Shown here piece after piece: positions 17,801 through 26,938 of a stretch of 53,844 nt of DNA. Where the stretch lies: NCBI GenBank assembly GCA_023434025.1, contig JAEYTL010000035.1, forward strand, positions 1-53,844, in the 5' to 3' direction. The DNA is from Bacteroidota bacterium (GTDB taxonomy: Bacteria; Bacteroidota; Bacteroidia; Flavobacteriales; Flavobacteriaceae). The notes below the pieces were generated by a model. It made no database searches and was not told the DNA's origin. It worked only from the letters and a program-made list of their open reading frames with translations. Position 1 is the first letter of the stretch, and each line of letters begins with the position of its first letter. Both the position numbers and the translations under genes were made by a program.

Positions 17801-20772
17801 TCTGAGTTTAATATGTTCCAGCTGTAATTTAATTGTAGTTCTCTATTAAAATAAAGGGTAAATTCTCTTCCCGAACATACCTTTTCTTCTCTTATCCTGA
17901 TATTTCCTCTTATATGCGAGCATCTACACCTGGTAACCGTTATTATTTTTTCAAATTTCTCATTGCATTTTGAAGTTATAATTGATAAACTTATAGTATA
18001 AACTCCTTCTGCTTCGAATGGCACTACAATGTAATATGGAAAAGATGACCCAAACAAATTAATTGTTTCAAAAGGAATAGAATGACCATTACTATCAGTA
18101 ACAGACCATTCGAACTGTAAACTTGGATCGGAATAATCAATTGAATGGTTTACATCAGGAACAAACCAAAAATAATTTCGCCCCCTTATACAAGGTGTTG
18201 CATTCTCTGCTATGTTCCCTAAAATACAACGATTATCACAGTTCTCAACCTTAAATCTAAAAACATAAAGCTGTTCACAACCATATTGATCACGAACAAA
18301 GAGCACAGCCTCGTACTCTCCTGTTTGGTTTATAAGTGTTGTAATTTGATCATGATTACCAGCTATTGAGTATATAACCTGATAATTTGAATTGAAGATT
18401 GTCCAATCATATGTATATCCTTCACCCGGCTCAATAAAGTGAAGTGAAAACGATTTGCCAACACATATCTTTTCTTCTTTAGGTCTTATTCTTCCTTTTA
18501 TTCCTTTACAATCGCATCTTTCCGGTCTGACTGTTTTTTTAAACACCTCCTTTTCACACCTAGAAGATTTAATAGAAAGCCTTATTGTGTATTCTAATTC
18601 ACCTTCGAATCTAACATTGACATAGTATGCTAAACCAGATCCCCCAAACAAAAAAATTGGTTCAAATGGAATAAAATTACCATTACTGTCTTCAACCGAC
18701 CATTCAAGACTAAGATTAGGATCTGAAAAATCAATCGGTGTTGAAGGGTCAACTACAAAATAAAAATAATTATTCTCTCCAATACAATAATTTACATTAC
18801 TATCAATAAACCCTAAAATACAACGTCCTTCACAATTTTCCGCCTTGAACCCCAGAAAGTATAAATATTCACAACCTAATCTATCTCTTAGTGTAAGAAT
18901 GACCCTGTATTCACCTGTTTGATTTACAGTAGTAATAATACTCGAATTATCTCCTGAACCCGAAGAAACAATCTGATAATTTGAATTTAAAACTGTCCAA
19001 TCATATGTATATCCCTCTTGAGGTTCACTGAAATATAAAGAGAACTCCTTACCGACACATATCTTATCTTCTTTTACTTTTATGACCCCGCCAATCTCTT
19101 TACATGGACAACCTCTTATTATCACACTCTCTTCATAAACATCTGTACATCCGGAAGAAATTAGCGTAAGCTTTACCGTGTATTCACCATCATTTGCAAA
19201 AGGTACTTTTATGTAGGTAGCTAAAGCGGATCCGAAAAGATAAATCGGTTCAAAAAGCACCGGATCACCATTGCTATCTGTCACAGACCACTGAAAACTG
19301 AGATTGGGATCTGAATAATTTACAGCATTAGGAGAATCGGGAGAAAAAGTAAAATAATTATCTCCTTTCAAACACAAACTTTTAGCTGTAACTATTTTAC
19401 CTTTAATACATTGAAAACACTGTTTAATTTCAAAATCATGACGAAGCAAATCATTACATTCATTTCCTGTTACCTGTAAAAGACAGTAATATGTACCTAC
19501 TTGAGAAAAAACAAATGTTGGTTCTGCCAGGTTTGAGGAACCTAATAAATTATTATTGCTGTCATAAAACCTCCAATTATGTGAAACTATTCCTTCCAAT
19601 GTGGAAAAAGTAATTATTTCATTCACACATAAATCCTTGTTTAAAGTATTACTTTTCTGAATAGATTGGATATTGCTTTTTATACATCTTTGAACTACCC
19701 ATTCACTGGTGTATGACCCTTCTTTAGAAGTACATAAAGACCTAACCTGAACCTGGTAAAATTTATTAGGATTGAGATTAACAAAAGTATGGGAATTAGT
19801 ATTAACAGTTATCCCATTCCCAGTAAAACTCTGATCCGATTCTGCTATTTCTACTTCCCATTGAGTATTTAACAAAGCTTCCCACGAAACTGTCGCCTCA
19901 GTACCATTATGATTATAAACCAAATTTCTGGGATTCTGACAATCTGTTTTTGCGTGAAAATCTATTGGAGCACTAAATGTATTCAATTCACATTTTGCTC
20001 TTAAATAAAAATGATAAAATGTATTAGGAGACAGTCCCGTTACAAGATAGGGGTTCGAGGTCACAATAATAGTTGATCCTATTTGTGTCTCTGTCGAAGA
20101 ATCAAAAACTTTCAATTCCCATTCTGTGGATCCACTGGGGTTTAACCAGCCTATTTCTATTGATTCCGTAGAATAATTTATCATATTTAATTCCGGCTGT
20201 TCACACTTTTTAACCAAACGTACATTATCAACAATCCATCGATCACCTGCGGGAACTGATGTGGGTTGATAAACAGACATAACAAATGCAACGTATACTT
20301 GTTGCCCTGCTAAAACTGTTAAATCAACGGCTTTATCTTCACAAATATTAAATACTTCATTTATATTTTGATCTGTCCATTGAGCCATCGTAGTAAATGT
20401 ACTCGGATCCGTTTGTGAAGTAAAGGATATCATAATCCTGTAAGTTGTATTGTCAGACCCTGAAATAACAGATCGGGTTGAAAACATCAACTGTCTATCT
20501 TGAGGAATTGTAACTAAATCGGTTACCATCCATTTTTCAGAAGTATTTCCTGCACCAATATTTTCTCTTCCGTTGACATAGGCTGTGGATAATCCTTCAC
20601 AAACTGAGGGAGGTGTAGTAACAGTAGACAAAGTAGTCCATTGATTTGATCCAAAGGCATTATTAAAAACAGCCCAACCGGATGGTATCCCACTCTCGAA
20701 ATTTTCATTAAGCTGTGCAAAACAAAGTGATGTTAACAAAAAAACACCGAACGTTATAAATAATTTTTTCAT
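14860..20772 (-). CDS. Large secreted multidomain protein: anchor-J, FN3, PKD-like repeats, VWA, YD tail
   Basis: 1970 residues. Signal peptide 1-19, then a choice-of-anchor-J/cleaved-adhesin-like domain (N-E-N-F-E-S-G-I-P-S-G-W, residues 22-33, to about 190) and two FN3-like domains (about 190-365). Residues about 450-1050 hold three tandem pairs of cysteine-bracketed PKD-like modules, with another such module near 1290-1375. A von Willebrand A domain follows: MIDAS D-E-S-T-S near 1526 and T-D-G-A near 1637. The last 180 residues (from C-D-D-C-Y-G near 1790) are a carbohydrate-binding-like sandwich plus the YD motif Y-Y-E-Y-D-A-E-G-G-L-V-R-V-K-K-E-T-E-R-G, which in related Bacteroidota proteins is usually the end of the SpvB-like protein. 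Here that protein is encoded two bases upstream and lacks it. Likely an extracellular adhesin-like partner of the toxin shell. Confidence 0.8.
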   Translation of the reverse strand: MKKLFITFGVFLLTSLCFAQLNENFESGIPSGWAVFNNAFGSNQWTTLSTVTTPPSVCEGLSTAYVNGRENIGAGNTSEKWMVTDLVTIPQDRQLMFSTRSVISGSDNTTYRIMISFTSQTDPSTFTTMAQWTDQNINEVFNICEDKAVDLTVLAGQQVYVAFVMSVYQPTSVPAGDRWIVDNVRLVKKCEQPELNMINYSTESIEIGWLNPSGSTEWELKVFDSSTETQIGSTIIVTSNPYLVTGLSPNTFYHFYLRAKCELNTFSAPIDFHAKTDCQNPRNLVYNHNGTEATVSWEALLNTQWEVEIAESDQSFTGNGITVNTNSHTFVNLNPNKFYQVQVRSLCTSKEGSYTSEWVVQRCIKSNIQSIQKSNTLNKDLCVNEIITFSTLEGIVSHNWRFYDSNNNLLGSSNLAEPTFVFSQVGTYYCLLQVTGNECNDLLRHDFEIKQCFQCIKGKIVTAKSLCLKGDNYFTFSPDSPNAVNYSDPNLSFQWSVTDSNGDPVLFEPIYLFGSALATYIKVPFANDGEYTVKLTLISSGCTDVYEESVIIRGCPCKEIGGVIKVKEDKICVGKEFSLYFSEPQEGYTYDWTVLNSNYQIVSSGSGDNSSIITTVNQTGEYRVILTLRDRLGCEYLYFLGFKAENCEGRCILGFIDSNVNYCIGENNYFYFVVDPSTPIDFSDPNLSLEWSVEDSNGNFIPFEPIFLFGGSGLAYYVNVRFEGELEYTIRLSIKSSRCEKEVFKKTVRPERCDCKGIKGRIRPKEEKICVGKSFSLHFIEPGEGYTYDWTIFNSNYQVIYSIAGNHDQITTLINQTGEYEAVLFVRDQYGCEQLYVFRFKVENCDNRCILGNIAENATPCIRGRNYFWFVPDVNHSIDYSDPSLQFEWSVTDSNGHSIPFETINLFGSSFPYYIVVPFEAEGVYTISLSIITSKCNEKFEKIITVTRCRCSHIRGNIRIREEKVCSGREFTLYFNRELQLNYSWNILNSDYQSVYSGSGSQDNISTTINQPGSYLAILTITDQSGCQFIYLLNFKVENCEGSSEGDCLYHLAFSFATPNGTPLNNEKRLAIGKGIVDFVNNNVNGKLFVTSVDDHQSGSRFSARQNNITTIWNQPFINGSSEINAFNSVGNSMSLRIQNDNYPNTTRKLFDFISDSQYITMPVDVNFVIISRDSNTSDIINSYNNLLSSGKVNRVFFILFEGGSYNFNGQSLTGIDFLAQVINATPVNYSQTNSVLNSNYLLIPSSIHLSGNISNYINQFLQNAYNELNEVIECETDCLNGEINNDNALCAGTDNFFWFSPSGTINFTDPELSFSWSVTHNGNPVLFETIDDNNTAINLALTSPGNYNIVLVVSNATCTKTIVKNVTIGNCSSGSCGDPTNQYYIIGLFKDLLKHLKSQPSGTITNGYSCAELVALLPYINPGIANPAIYNFTNSSNTISFSFSSNASSPHVVFNVPPTNPSLLISLNFGGNYTNINNQTNFITNFFTINGFFPTFLPVSGSSVSQINFCPDELNCVNHIAIVLDESTSITSVDAGRIRRQLKNFIEQQVVFNQTMGSQLRVSLIGLSDEDQDTRTDHVINLLVNQANKQTFINWINKYKSRYNQGLSGVSSNSDYWNSGLFRAAQTDASLVILMTDGAQTANLSTLQNTIGLYNNGGNSNSNKHLHVIGLTNGYYIDGETNAGRYEESFNPNLVKEVFFEEDDVEIANVENNTLAMRLTDFLRISLRYLIYGNTQFPIEADLTQVNYFSTDYSGHFNFKFLYDDPFFLSNGLFDFLENTCGERQYLEKCDDCYGVQLDVKKNYILSAWVHVDKMQQVISFKEETQSPSIEIKFTDEGEISLPAVTDGGIVYPGSVELFPQGNIIDGWQRIFGSFSVHPDTVFLEIILKNGSFSDAMLFDDIRIHPRDGSMKSFIYDEQNYRLMSELDENNYSTYYEYDAEGGLVRVKKETERGVKTIQESRSGSVIKN
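17640..19420 (-). repeat. Three tandem ~590-bp coding repeats (A-B PKD-like module pairs)
   Basis: Each unit encodes about 198 residues: an A module (W-S-V-T/E-D-S-N-G near its middle, closing at a cysteine) and a B module (C-V-G-K-x-F-S-L, Y-T-Y-D-W-T, closing E-N-C). The DNA similarity is visible: 'gtccaatcatatgtatatcc' occurs at 18401 and again at 18995, a period of 594 bases. The third copy is more diverged (a matching position near 17815). A lone A module follows further on. This indicates internal tandem duplication within the gene. Confidence 0.8.
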
Positions 20773-20774
20773 AT

Positions 20775-23700
20775 TTATTTTTTTGTTTTTTTAGTTACAC
20801 TTAGCCTCTGCTCTGTTTCAGTATTCCCATTCTCGGCACATGGCTTTATCTTAATCTTTAATGTCGCCGAATTTTTAACTCCTCCACTCTTTGGAGGTTC
20901 AATGCGTAAACTCTTTCCTCCGGTATGTGCTTTTTTATCATAAATCATTATGTCTTCAGAAAGAACCTGTTGAAAGTTAAAATGAGCCGATCCTTCACAA
21001 TCTGATAAGTTATAATCTTCAAAACCATCAAAAGCCAGTTCATTATAACGGGCATTGGACCCGACGGCTATCGGATATTTATAGTTGTAACCGTAAACGG
21101 CCGAAGAGTATCTTTGAAGAGCATCTTTGTTTTCAACCTCTTGTCCATAAGGGCTATACTTTGTGACCTGGGAAGCAAATGTCCATTTTTCAAAACTTTC
21201 CCCTGTTACTTTTGTCCATTTGGAATTATTCAGCACATAAAAAGGTTGAAAATGATTGTAAAATCCTGAAATTCTCGGGACATTATTAATATTATTTCTC
21301 CCCGTTAGATAGGCATACGATTTATTAGCTCTCCAATTTCCTAAAATATTATACAGATAAGGATTATAAGCTCTCTCTAAAACATCATCCGGATCATCGT
21401 CAGGGTTAACGGGTAAATTATACTCAAAAACTAGTTTCCCCTGACTGTCAAACTTCATTTTAGGTAAATTACACTCGCATTGACCAGGCCAAACTTCTTT
21501 ATATTCTACGGCAGACGCATTAATAATTTTTGGATCAAAGTTTTGTGCAGGAACAAATAATGAATGATGTAAAACGGTCTGGGCATTACCATTAGTCATA
21601 ACAAGCGGATTCTTCATTGATGTAACAGAAGCCATTCCCGAAGTCTGGAGATTCTTATACCCAGACCTGACAACCTTAAATGTTCCTTGCGGCATCCTGT
21701 CTGTATTAATTTTCATCCCTCTCTCATCAATCAAATTGAATTTATTCGCTCCGAGATTTACAACCCAGGCTTTCATAGGTAACAATAACTCTTGATTGGC
21801 ATTCAATAAGCCTCTTGGTGGTGTCATCCATAATTCATCTCCGTTTGCCAAATAAGCTGTGTTAGTTGTTGTAAAATTTTTAATACTGTATTGGTCATTA
21901 TTACTGACTATAAATTCCCATGAACTATCCAGATTTCTTGATGCCTGCCCCATTCCTTCATAAGACCAGTAGGCAGGAAAATTAGTTGTATAATACTTGT
22001 CATTATACTCATTAACCGTTTCTGTTATCAAGACTTCTCCCGTCTCGGCATCCCATGCCAAGTTTTTAGTAGATACTTTGGCTCCCACATCGTATGCAAC
22101 TGTCTCCCGTAAAATGCCACAGGTATGAACAACCTTAGTCGTACTGGCGGTACGAAGCAAGTCTTCATGTTCTGAATAAGAGGGCAACGGTGTAGGCACT
22201 ATAATAAAAACCAGTGCAAGAGGTATCCCGGCTGTATTAAACTTTACCCCTACCGTTTCTGTGGTTGACTTATTTTCTCTAAAGTCATTAACCACGTCAT
22301 AATCAATACCAACTAAATTTTTACTGATATTACCGTTTTTATCAATTGTTGTTATATTATTGTCTAACTTGCCTTTTATACCTGTAGTCGATAAATTATC
22401 ATAATTATAATCAACACCGGAAATATACTCATCTTGTCCTTCGGCAAATACCCGTTGGCTTTTCATTTTGCCATTCATGTCATTGGTATGAACAGTAAAG
22501 CCCTGCGACATGGTAAGGTGTCTTTTTTGAAACAGGTAAAAATTCACTAAACTCGGAACCGGCGGAGTCTTATCAAACTCCTTTATAATATTTGTTTTTT
22601 CAAATAAGGTGGGATAATCAAAGCTTGTGTAAAACTCTGTGACAACATTACCTGTAGCATGTTTTTTTACTTGTTTTTGTAAAACTTCATCATAACGGGG
22701 TAAGTTTTTAACCTCAACCCTACTGTAAGTTACTGTTGGTGAAGGAAAAAAACACTCGCCTGTCGGAGAATCAACATAATTAATGTCAGGCGACCCTAAT
22801 AACAAACCTCTGTTATGTTCTGTATTATATGGATAAATCCATGGATTTTCTTTGCTTCCAACCGGTTCATAAGTTGCAACTCCGGATGATTTACCTTCCG
22901 AAGTTTCGTAAGTGTAAACCTGTCCATAGCTCATATTGCTGCCTCCATTGCTTGTCATAATTTCCCAATTATCACTTAGTTCTACTTTCTTCACCCTGTT
23001 GCCTCCTCCAAACTTTTTCTCATCAGGTTGCATAAGTCTTATCCACGATTTTCCTGCTACGAATTTATTAGCGACGTTTTTATCTTTCAATGTTCCGTTC
23101 GGACTATTAAAAATTTCTGTAATAGCACCAAATGCCCCTATAATAGACATTACCACTCCTTTTAAGTCGTTCGTATCCTCTTCTCCGTCCCATCCATACA
23201 CAACCCTGTTTAAGTATGTTCTTCCAAATTGCCAGCCGGCTTTCGAAATAGGATTAACGGATGAAGAAGATGTAGACTCCCTATCCACCCCAACCATTTT
23301 AACACCAAGTTTAACAATGTTTGGATTTACAACTTCATGTGTCTGTATTTCTAAATAGCCCGTGACATAATCATATTTTTGTGGATTTGCATTGTGCATG
23401 TTTAACAAAACCCTAAAAAATATAGGTTGATTCTGTAACTGTCTTAAATAGTTATTTTTAAATTCATCTTCATTACTTACCCCATCACCATTTATTCTGA
23501 CAAAAATATATCTGCTATTTATCAGATTGCTGGTGTTCGTTATATCATTATTAGAATTACCTGCTCCAATAATCTCAAATAACTGCATCACCTCTTTATT
23601 CTGAACGAACCTGTAATCATCTGCTTCAAGTTCAATTGCAATTTTTCCGCCTGAAGGGAGCTCTATTGATTTTAAATGCCAGCATTTTGTATAGTCATCT

Positions 23701-26342
23701 GCCTTCTCTTTGTCCTGTTCCACATATGGAAACTCAGCATTAGAAGGTGTTTGATTGGCTATATTCCCATTGGCTAAAGTCATCAAATTAGGTTTATAGC
23801 CTCCCCAAATGTCATAAGCCTTCATATCATAAGACGGGTTCAATACTCCGTCATAATAATTAAATACATAAGGAGTATATTTGCCCATATTTGACTTTGC
23901 GTAAGTAAAATATACTTTTTTAAGTGTTAACTTACCTTTAGCCGCATTGATGTTTATTCCGTTTTCATTAACCGCTTGTCCGTCGTTATTATCAACATTC
24001 GGACAAAGCGAATAATCATATTCAAAATGGGCTGTTTTAATCGGTTTTGCCTCTTCTCCTAATTCGTTATATTCCGGTTTAGAGTATAATTTTATCTTTT
24101 CTATTTTATACATTTTTCCATTTGCATCTAACCCTCCGTTTTCGTCTAACACTCCTTTAGAATCTCTTCGCTCGCTTAATTCAAAAATTGCAATATGGGT
24201 TTTTGTTTCAATCTTTTTTATATAAGACAATTCCTTTTCTCCATACTGATAATTGGCTTTGTTGTCTTTATTACTGGATTTTAAACCTTCCTCGTAATTG
24301 GCCTTATTCTTTTGATATGGAATTCGCCATTTATAGAGATTATTTGAATTGGTTTTATTTTCATAATAAAATTTTGTGTACGCTCCTAAATCATCATCCG
24401 AAGGACCGTCTCCCGTTAAATCCTGGTAATCAGAAGATAAAACAGCCGTCAATAAATAAGTATGGGCATAAGCCGGAGTTGTTACCCGATTAAAATATTG
24501 GTCTCCGGATTGTCTGTTATTTGGCGAGTTATCAACTCCAGGGGTGTAATTCACAAGGTTTGTCCTGTTGTCGGGTAAAGTATTTCCAATATCAAAGGTC
24601 ACTTCTTTCTTCACAACATTATACAAGGATTTCCCGAAAACGTAGGAATTCCCTCCATCTTTTATAATTCGAATTTCAGCCGTATGATGTTTCTGAGCGT
24701 ATGGATTCAAAACAGTACTCACTCCATAATTAATCGCTTCTGCCCTTGTTAATTTTTGAATATATTGGTTTCTTTTTACTCTTTGTGTTCTTTTGATCTT
24801 ATCATTAAAATTCACTCCTACATACCTCGACTTTAAATCCCGGTTGAACCAAGATCCTCCTATACCAAATTGAAGTGGACTGTAATTTTTTAAATTATCA
24901 TCAAAAACAGTATAATCCTGATCAACATGATTTCCTCCTATGTTTTTAAAGTAAACTATTTCTGTTGACGGATTACTCTGAGGAACAGGCTTAAATCGAT
25001 TCAAAGCATCATTACTACCACTCCACAGACCTGTGTGACTTTTTGCCCAGCTCACTTCGCCATCAAAGCCCCAGTGTACACCTCCACCTGCTCCTATTTC
25101 AACCCCTAAATCACCTCCGTTACTATCATCACTCGTGTAATTGTCATGAATGTAGCCCACCTGAGAGCGATAGGGCCTGAACATCCCTGAAATATCCTGT
25201 CCCTGAATACTGTAAATATCATACGTATAATTTGTAATCGGCAATACTGTCGTACGCTCAGTTATAGTCCGATCTAACTCTCGGTTAAAATCCAACACAT
25301 CACTGTTTCCGCCTTTATGAGTATGTTCATAGCCATAAGCTTTTTCGGTTTTATATTTCTCCGAAGCGGCAATACCCTGCTTTGTTCTGTATCCTGTAAA
25401 TTTTGCCCCGGGTTCAAAGCCCCATATTTCACCCTCTATATTCATATTAAAAACATAATTTGAAGAGGTCATCCCAACTCTTTTAGTGGGGGTAAAAGAA
25501 GCATCTACAAACGAAATCGTACTACCTACGGAACCTGAACTATAACCTGTTTTACTTTTCTCTTGATTAATAATTACCTTTTTTGCTTCTTGATCAGGCT
25601 TTTTTCTGGAAGTTGACATTGTAAAACTTTCTACTCCTTTTCTTGAATTAGTACTCAAACCAACCGTAGCACTCATGTTATAGTTCGAATTTGTTACTTT
25701 ATTTTCTTTATCCTTAAACGAAACAGAAGGAGAAGCTGTTACACCTTCTGTTGCTGAGGACTGCATTTGCATACCAACACTCATATTGTCTGATATATCA
25801 TAAGAAAGTCCTTTTGAAATAGAAAATCCAAAACCGTCATAGTTATTATACTTTATACCAAAACCTGAATTTAAACTCAAGCCTAATGCTTCACTATTTT
25901 CACCAATACCAAAACCTGAAGCAAATACATTAAAATTTGCCCCAATGGTAACGTTATCTTTCATGTTATTTTCATAAATCATTTTATCTCCGTCAAAATC
26001 ATCCGGTAATCCCCTTACGTTTCTGTTAATCTGTCCTACATTTAAATTCCAACCTAAACCTACCCAAGACGCTTCCTGATCCATTGTTACGCCGGAATTA
26101 TATGCTAGGTTTATAGGATACCCGCCTACATCCATAACCGGAATGTTATAATTAAAATCCCCGCTGGCCAGATCAACCATGTCAGATGTGCTGATAGGCG
26201 TAAAGGAGTTAAACTCGGGTTGAGACGGACCTTCCGTTAAAGCATATAAAACCATCGGCTGACTAACCTGCAAAAACAACATAATTGCCAAATAACAGGC
26301 TATTACCTTAGTAATTTTACTTGTTCTGATTTTTTTAATCAT
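20775..26342 (-). CDS. SpvB/TcB-like large secreted protein
   Basis: 1855 residues. The N-terminus has a hydrophobic signal (residues about 12-34), followed by the conserved block G-P-S-Q-P-E, D-M-V-D-L-A-S-G-D-F-N-Y-N-I-P and, at about 76-120, Y-P-I-N-L-A-Y-N-S-G-V-T-M-D-Q-E-A-S-W-V-G-L-G-W-N-L with R-G-L-P-D-D-F-D-G-D. The Y-x-S-G and G-x-G-W pattern is the signature of SpvB/TcB proteins, which form half of the hollow toxin cocoon in Tc complexes. The rest is beta-rich with no catalytic motif I recognise. Near the C-terminus comes N-A-R-Y-N-E-L-A-F-D-G-F-E-D-Y and H-T-G-G-K-S-L-R-I, then a short lysine-rich end. Homologous proteins normally continue with a YD tail; that tail is on the next ORF. 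Gaps of two bases to each neighbour indicate one transcript. Confidence 0.75.
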   Translation of the reverse strand: MIKKIRTSKITKVIACYLAIMLFLQVSQPMVLYALTEGPSQPEFNSFTPISTSDMVDLASGDFNYNIPVMDVGGYPINLAYNSGVTMDQEASWVGLGWNLNVGQINRNVRGLPDDFDGDKMIYENNMKDNVTIGANFNVFASGFGIGENSEALGLSLNSGFGIKYNNYDGFGFSISKGLSYDISDNMSVGMQMQSSATEGVTASPSVSFKDKENKVTNSNYNMSATVGLSTNSRKGVESFTMSTSRKKPDQEAKKVIINQEKSKTGYSSGSVGSTISFVDASFTPTKRVGMTSSNYVFNMNIEGEIWGFEPGAKFTGYRTKQGIAASEKYKTEKAYGYEHTHKGGNSDVLDFNRELDRTITERTTVLPITNYTYDIYSIQGQDISGMFRPYRSQVGYIHDNYTSDDSNGGDLGVEIGAGGGVHWGFDGEVSWAKSHTGLWSGSNDALNRFKPVPQSNPSTEIVYFKNIGGNHVDQDYTVFDDNLKNYSPLQFGIGGSWFNRDLKSRYVGVNFNDKIKRTQRVKRNQYIQKLTRAEAINYGVSTVLNPYAQKHHTAEIRIIKDGGNSYVFGKSLYNVVKKEVTFDIGNTLPDNRTNLVNYTPGVDNSPNNRQSGDQYFNRVTTPAYAHTYLLTAVLSSDYQDLTGDGPSDDDLGAYTKFYYENKTNSNNLYKWRIPYQKNKANYEEGLKSSNKDNKANYQYGEKELSYIKKIETKTHIAIFELSERRDSKGVLDENGGLDANGKMYKIEKIKLYSKPEYNELGEEAKPIKTAHFEYDYSLCPNVDNNDGQAVNENGININAAKGKLTLKKVYFTYAKSNMGKYTPYVFNYYDGVLNPSYDMKAYDIWGGYKPNLMTLANGNIANQTPSNAEFPYVEQDKEKADDYTKCWHLKSIELPSGGKIAIELEADDYRFVQNKEVMQLFEIIGAGNSNNDITNTSNLINSRYIFVRINGDGVSNEDEFKNNYLRQLQNQPIFFRVLLNMHNANPQKYDYVTGYLEIQTHEVVNPNIVKLGVKMVGVDRESTSSSSVNPISKAGWQFGRTYLNRVVYGWDGEEDTNDLKGVVMSIIGAFGAITEIFNSPNGTLKDKNVANKFVAGKSWIRLMQPDEKKFGGGNRVKKVELSDNWEIMTSNGGSNMSYGQVYTYETSEGKSSGVATYEPVGSKENPWIYPYNTEHNRGLLLGSPDINYVDSPTGECFFPSPTVTYSRVEVKNLPRYDEVLQKQVKKHATGNVVTEFYTSFDYPTLFEKTNIIKEFDKTPPVPSLVNFYLFQKRHLTMSQGFTVHTNDMNGKMKSQRVFAEGQDEYISGVDYNYDNLSTTGIKGKLDNNITTIDKNGNISKNLVGIDYDVVNDFRENKSTTETVGVKFNTAGIPLALVFIIVPTPLPSYSEHEDLLRTASTTKVVHTCGILRETVAYDVGAKVSTKNLAWDAETGEVLITETVNEYNDKYYTTNFPAYWSYEGMGQASRNLDSSWEFIVSNNDQYSIKNFTTTNTAYLANGDELWMTPPRGLLNANQELLLPMKAWVVNLGANKFNLIDERGMKINTDRMPQGTFKVVRSGYKNLQTSGMASVTSMKNPLVMTNGNAQTVLHHSLFVPAQNFDPKIINASAVEYKEVWPGQCECNLPKMKFDSQGKLVFEYNLPVNPDDDPDDVLERAYNPYLYNILGNWRANKSYAYLTGRNNINNVPRISGFYNHFQPFYVLNNSKWTKVTGESFEKWTFASQVTKYSPYGQEVENKDALQRYSSAVYGYNYKYPIAVGSNARYNELAFDGFEDYNLSDCEGSAHFNFQQVLSEDIMIYDKKAHTGGKSLRIEPPKSGGVKNSATLKIKIKPCAENGNTETEQRLSVTKKTKK

Positions 26343-26344
26343 GA

Positions 26345-26938
26345 TTATAAATTTAGTATTGGATCTGTAAAACGGAATTTTATTTTCCCCTTTTTATATA
26401 AAATATCATCATAAACCAACTGAAACTTGTCATCAGGATCTACACCTGAAAAAAACAACAATATTTTGGTAAAGGGGGCTACTTTAAAGTTTCTCTCGTG
26501 CAAAACACCAGCACATTGAATCGTATCATTTTTATCTGTTATCAGGTAAAAATCTTTGTTTATGCCAAATGACATATATTTAACCGATTCCGCATAGTCC
26601 AAATCAGTAAATTTGGACTCCAGCATATCCTGACCACTTTCATCCTCAAATATGAATTCAATTATTCTCTCACTTTTATTAACCTCATAAAGTGAATCTA
26701 CTTGTTTTAATGCTTCCCGTCCTTTTTCTTTCAAAAGATAGTACTGTATGGGAACTAATGCTGCCTTAAACGTTATTGCATCTATTTTCTGTGCTTCAAC
26801 ACGTGACTTCCAACCCGCATTTTCCAAGTTAAAATACCTGAACTCTAAATCATCCGTTTTTTCTTCCTTTTTCTGCTTGCTACAAGAGTAAACCAAAAAA
26901 AATACAGTTATTGCAAACAAGCTATTGAATACCCTCAT
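26345..26938 (-). CDS. Operon-encoded lipoprotein of unknown function
   Basis: 197 residues with a lipoprotein signal: hydrophobic F-A-I-T-V-F-F-L-V-Y-S-C, lipobox cysteine near residue 19, then S-K-Q-K-K. The rest is a mixed alpha/beta protein ending I-K-F-R-F-T-D-P-I-L-N-L; I do not recognise a family. Its start overlaps the upstream OmpH-like gene by 17 bases and it ends two bases before the SpvB-like gene. With the OmpH-like protein upstream it may form a periplasmic chaperone or anchoring step for the shell proteins. Confidence 0.6.
   Translation of the reverse strand: MRVFNSLFAITVFFLVYSCSKQKKEEKTDDLEFRYFNLENAGWKSRVEAQKIDAITFKAALVPIQYYLLKEKGREALKQVDSLYEVNKSERIIEFIFEDESGQDMLESKFTDLDYAESVKYMSFGINKDFYLITDKNDTIQCAGVLHERNFKVAPFTKILLFFSGVDPDDKFQLVYDDILYKKGKIKFRFTDPILNL

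Noticed and set aside
22936..23358. 140-residue plus-strand ORF within the SpvB-like gene
   Set aside because: Antisense shadow; Ser/Pro/Thr-rich with no domain, inside a clear long coding frame.
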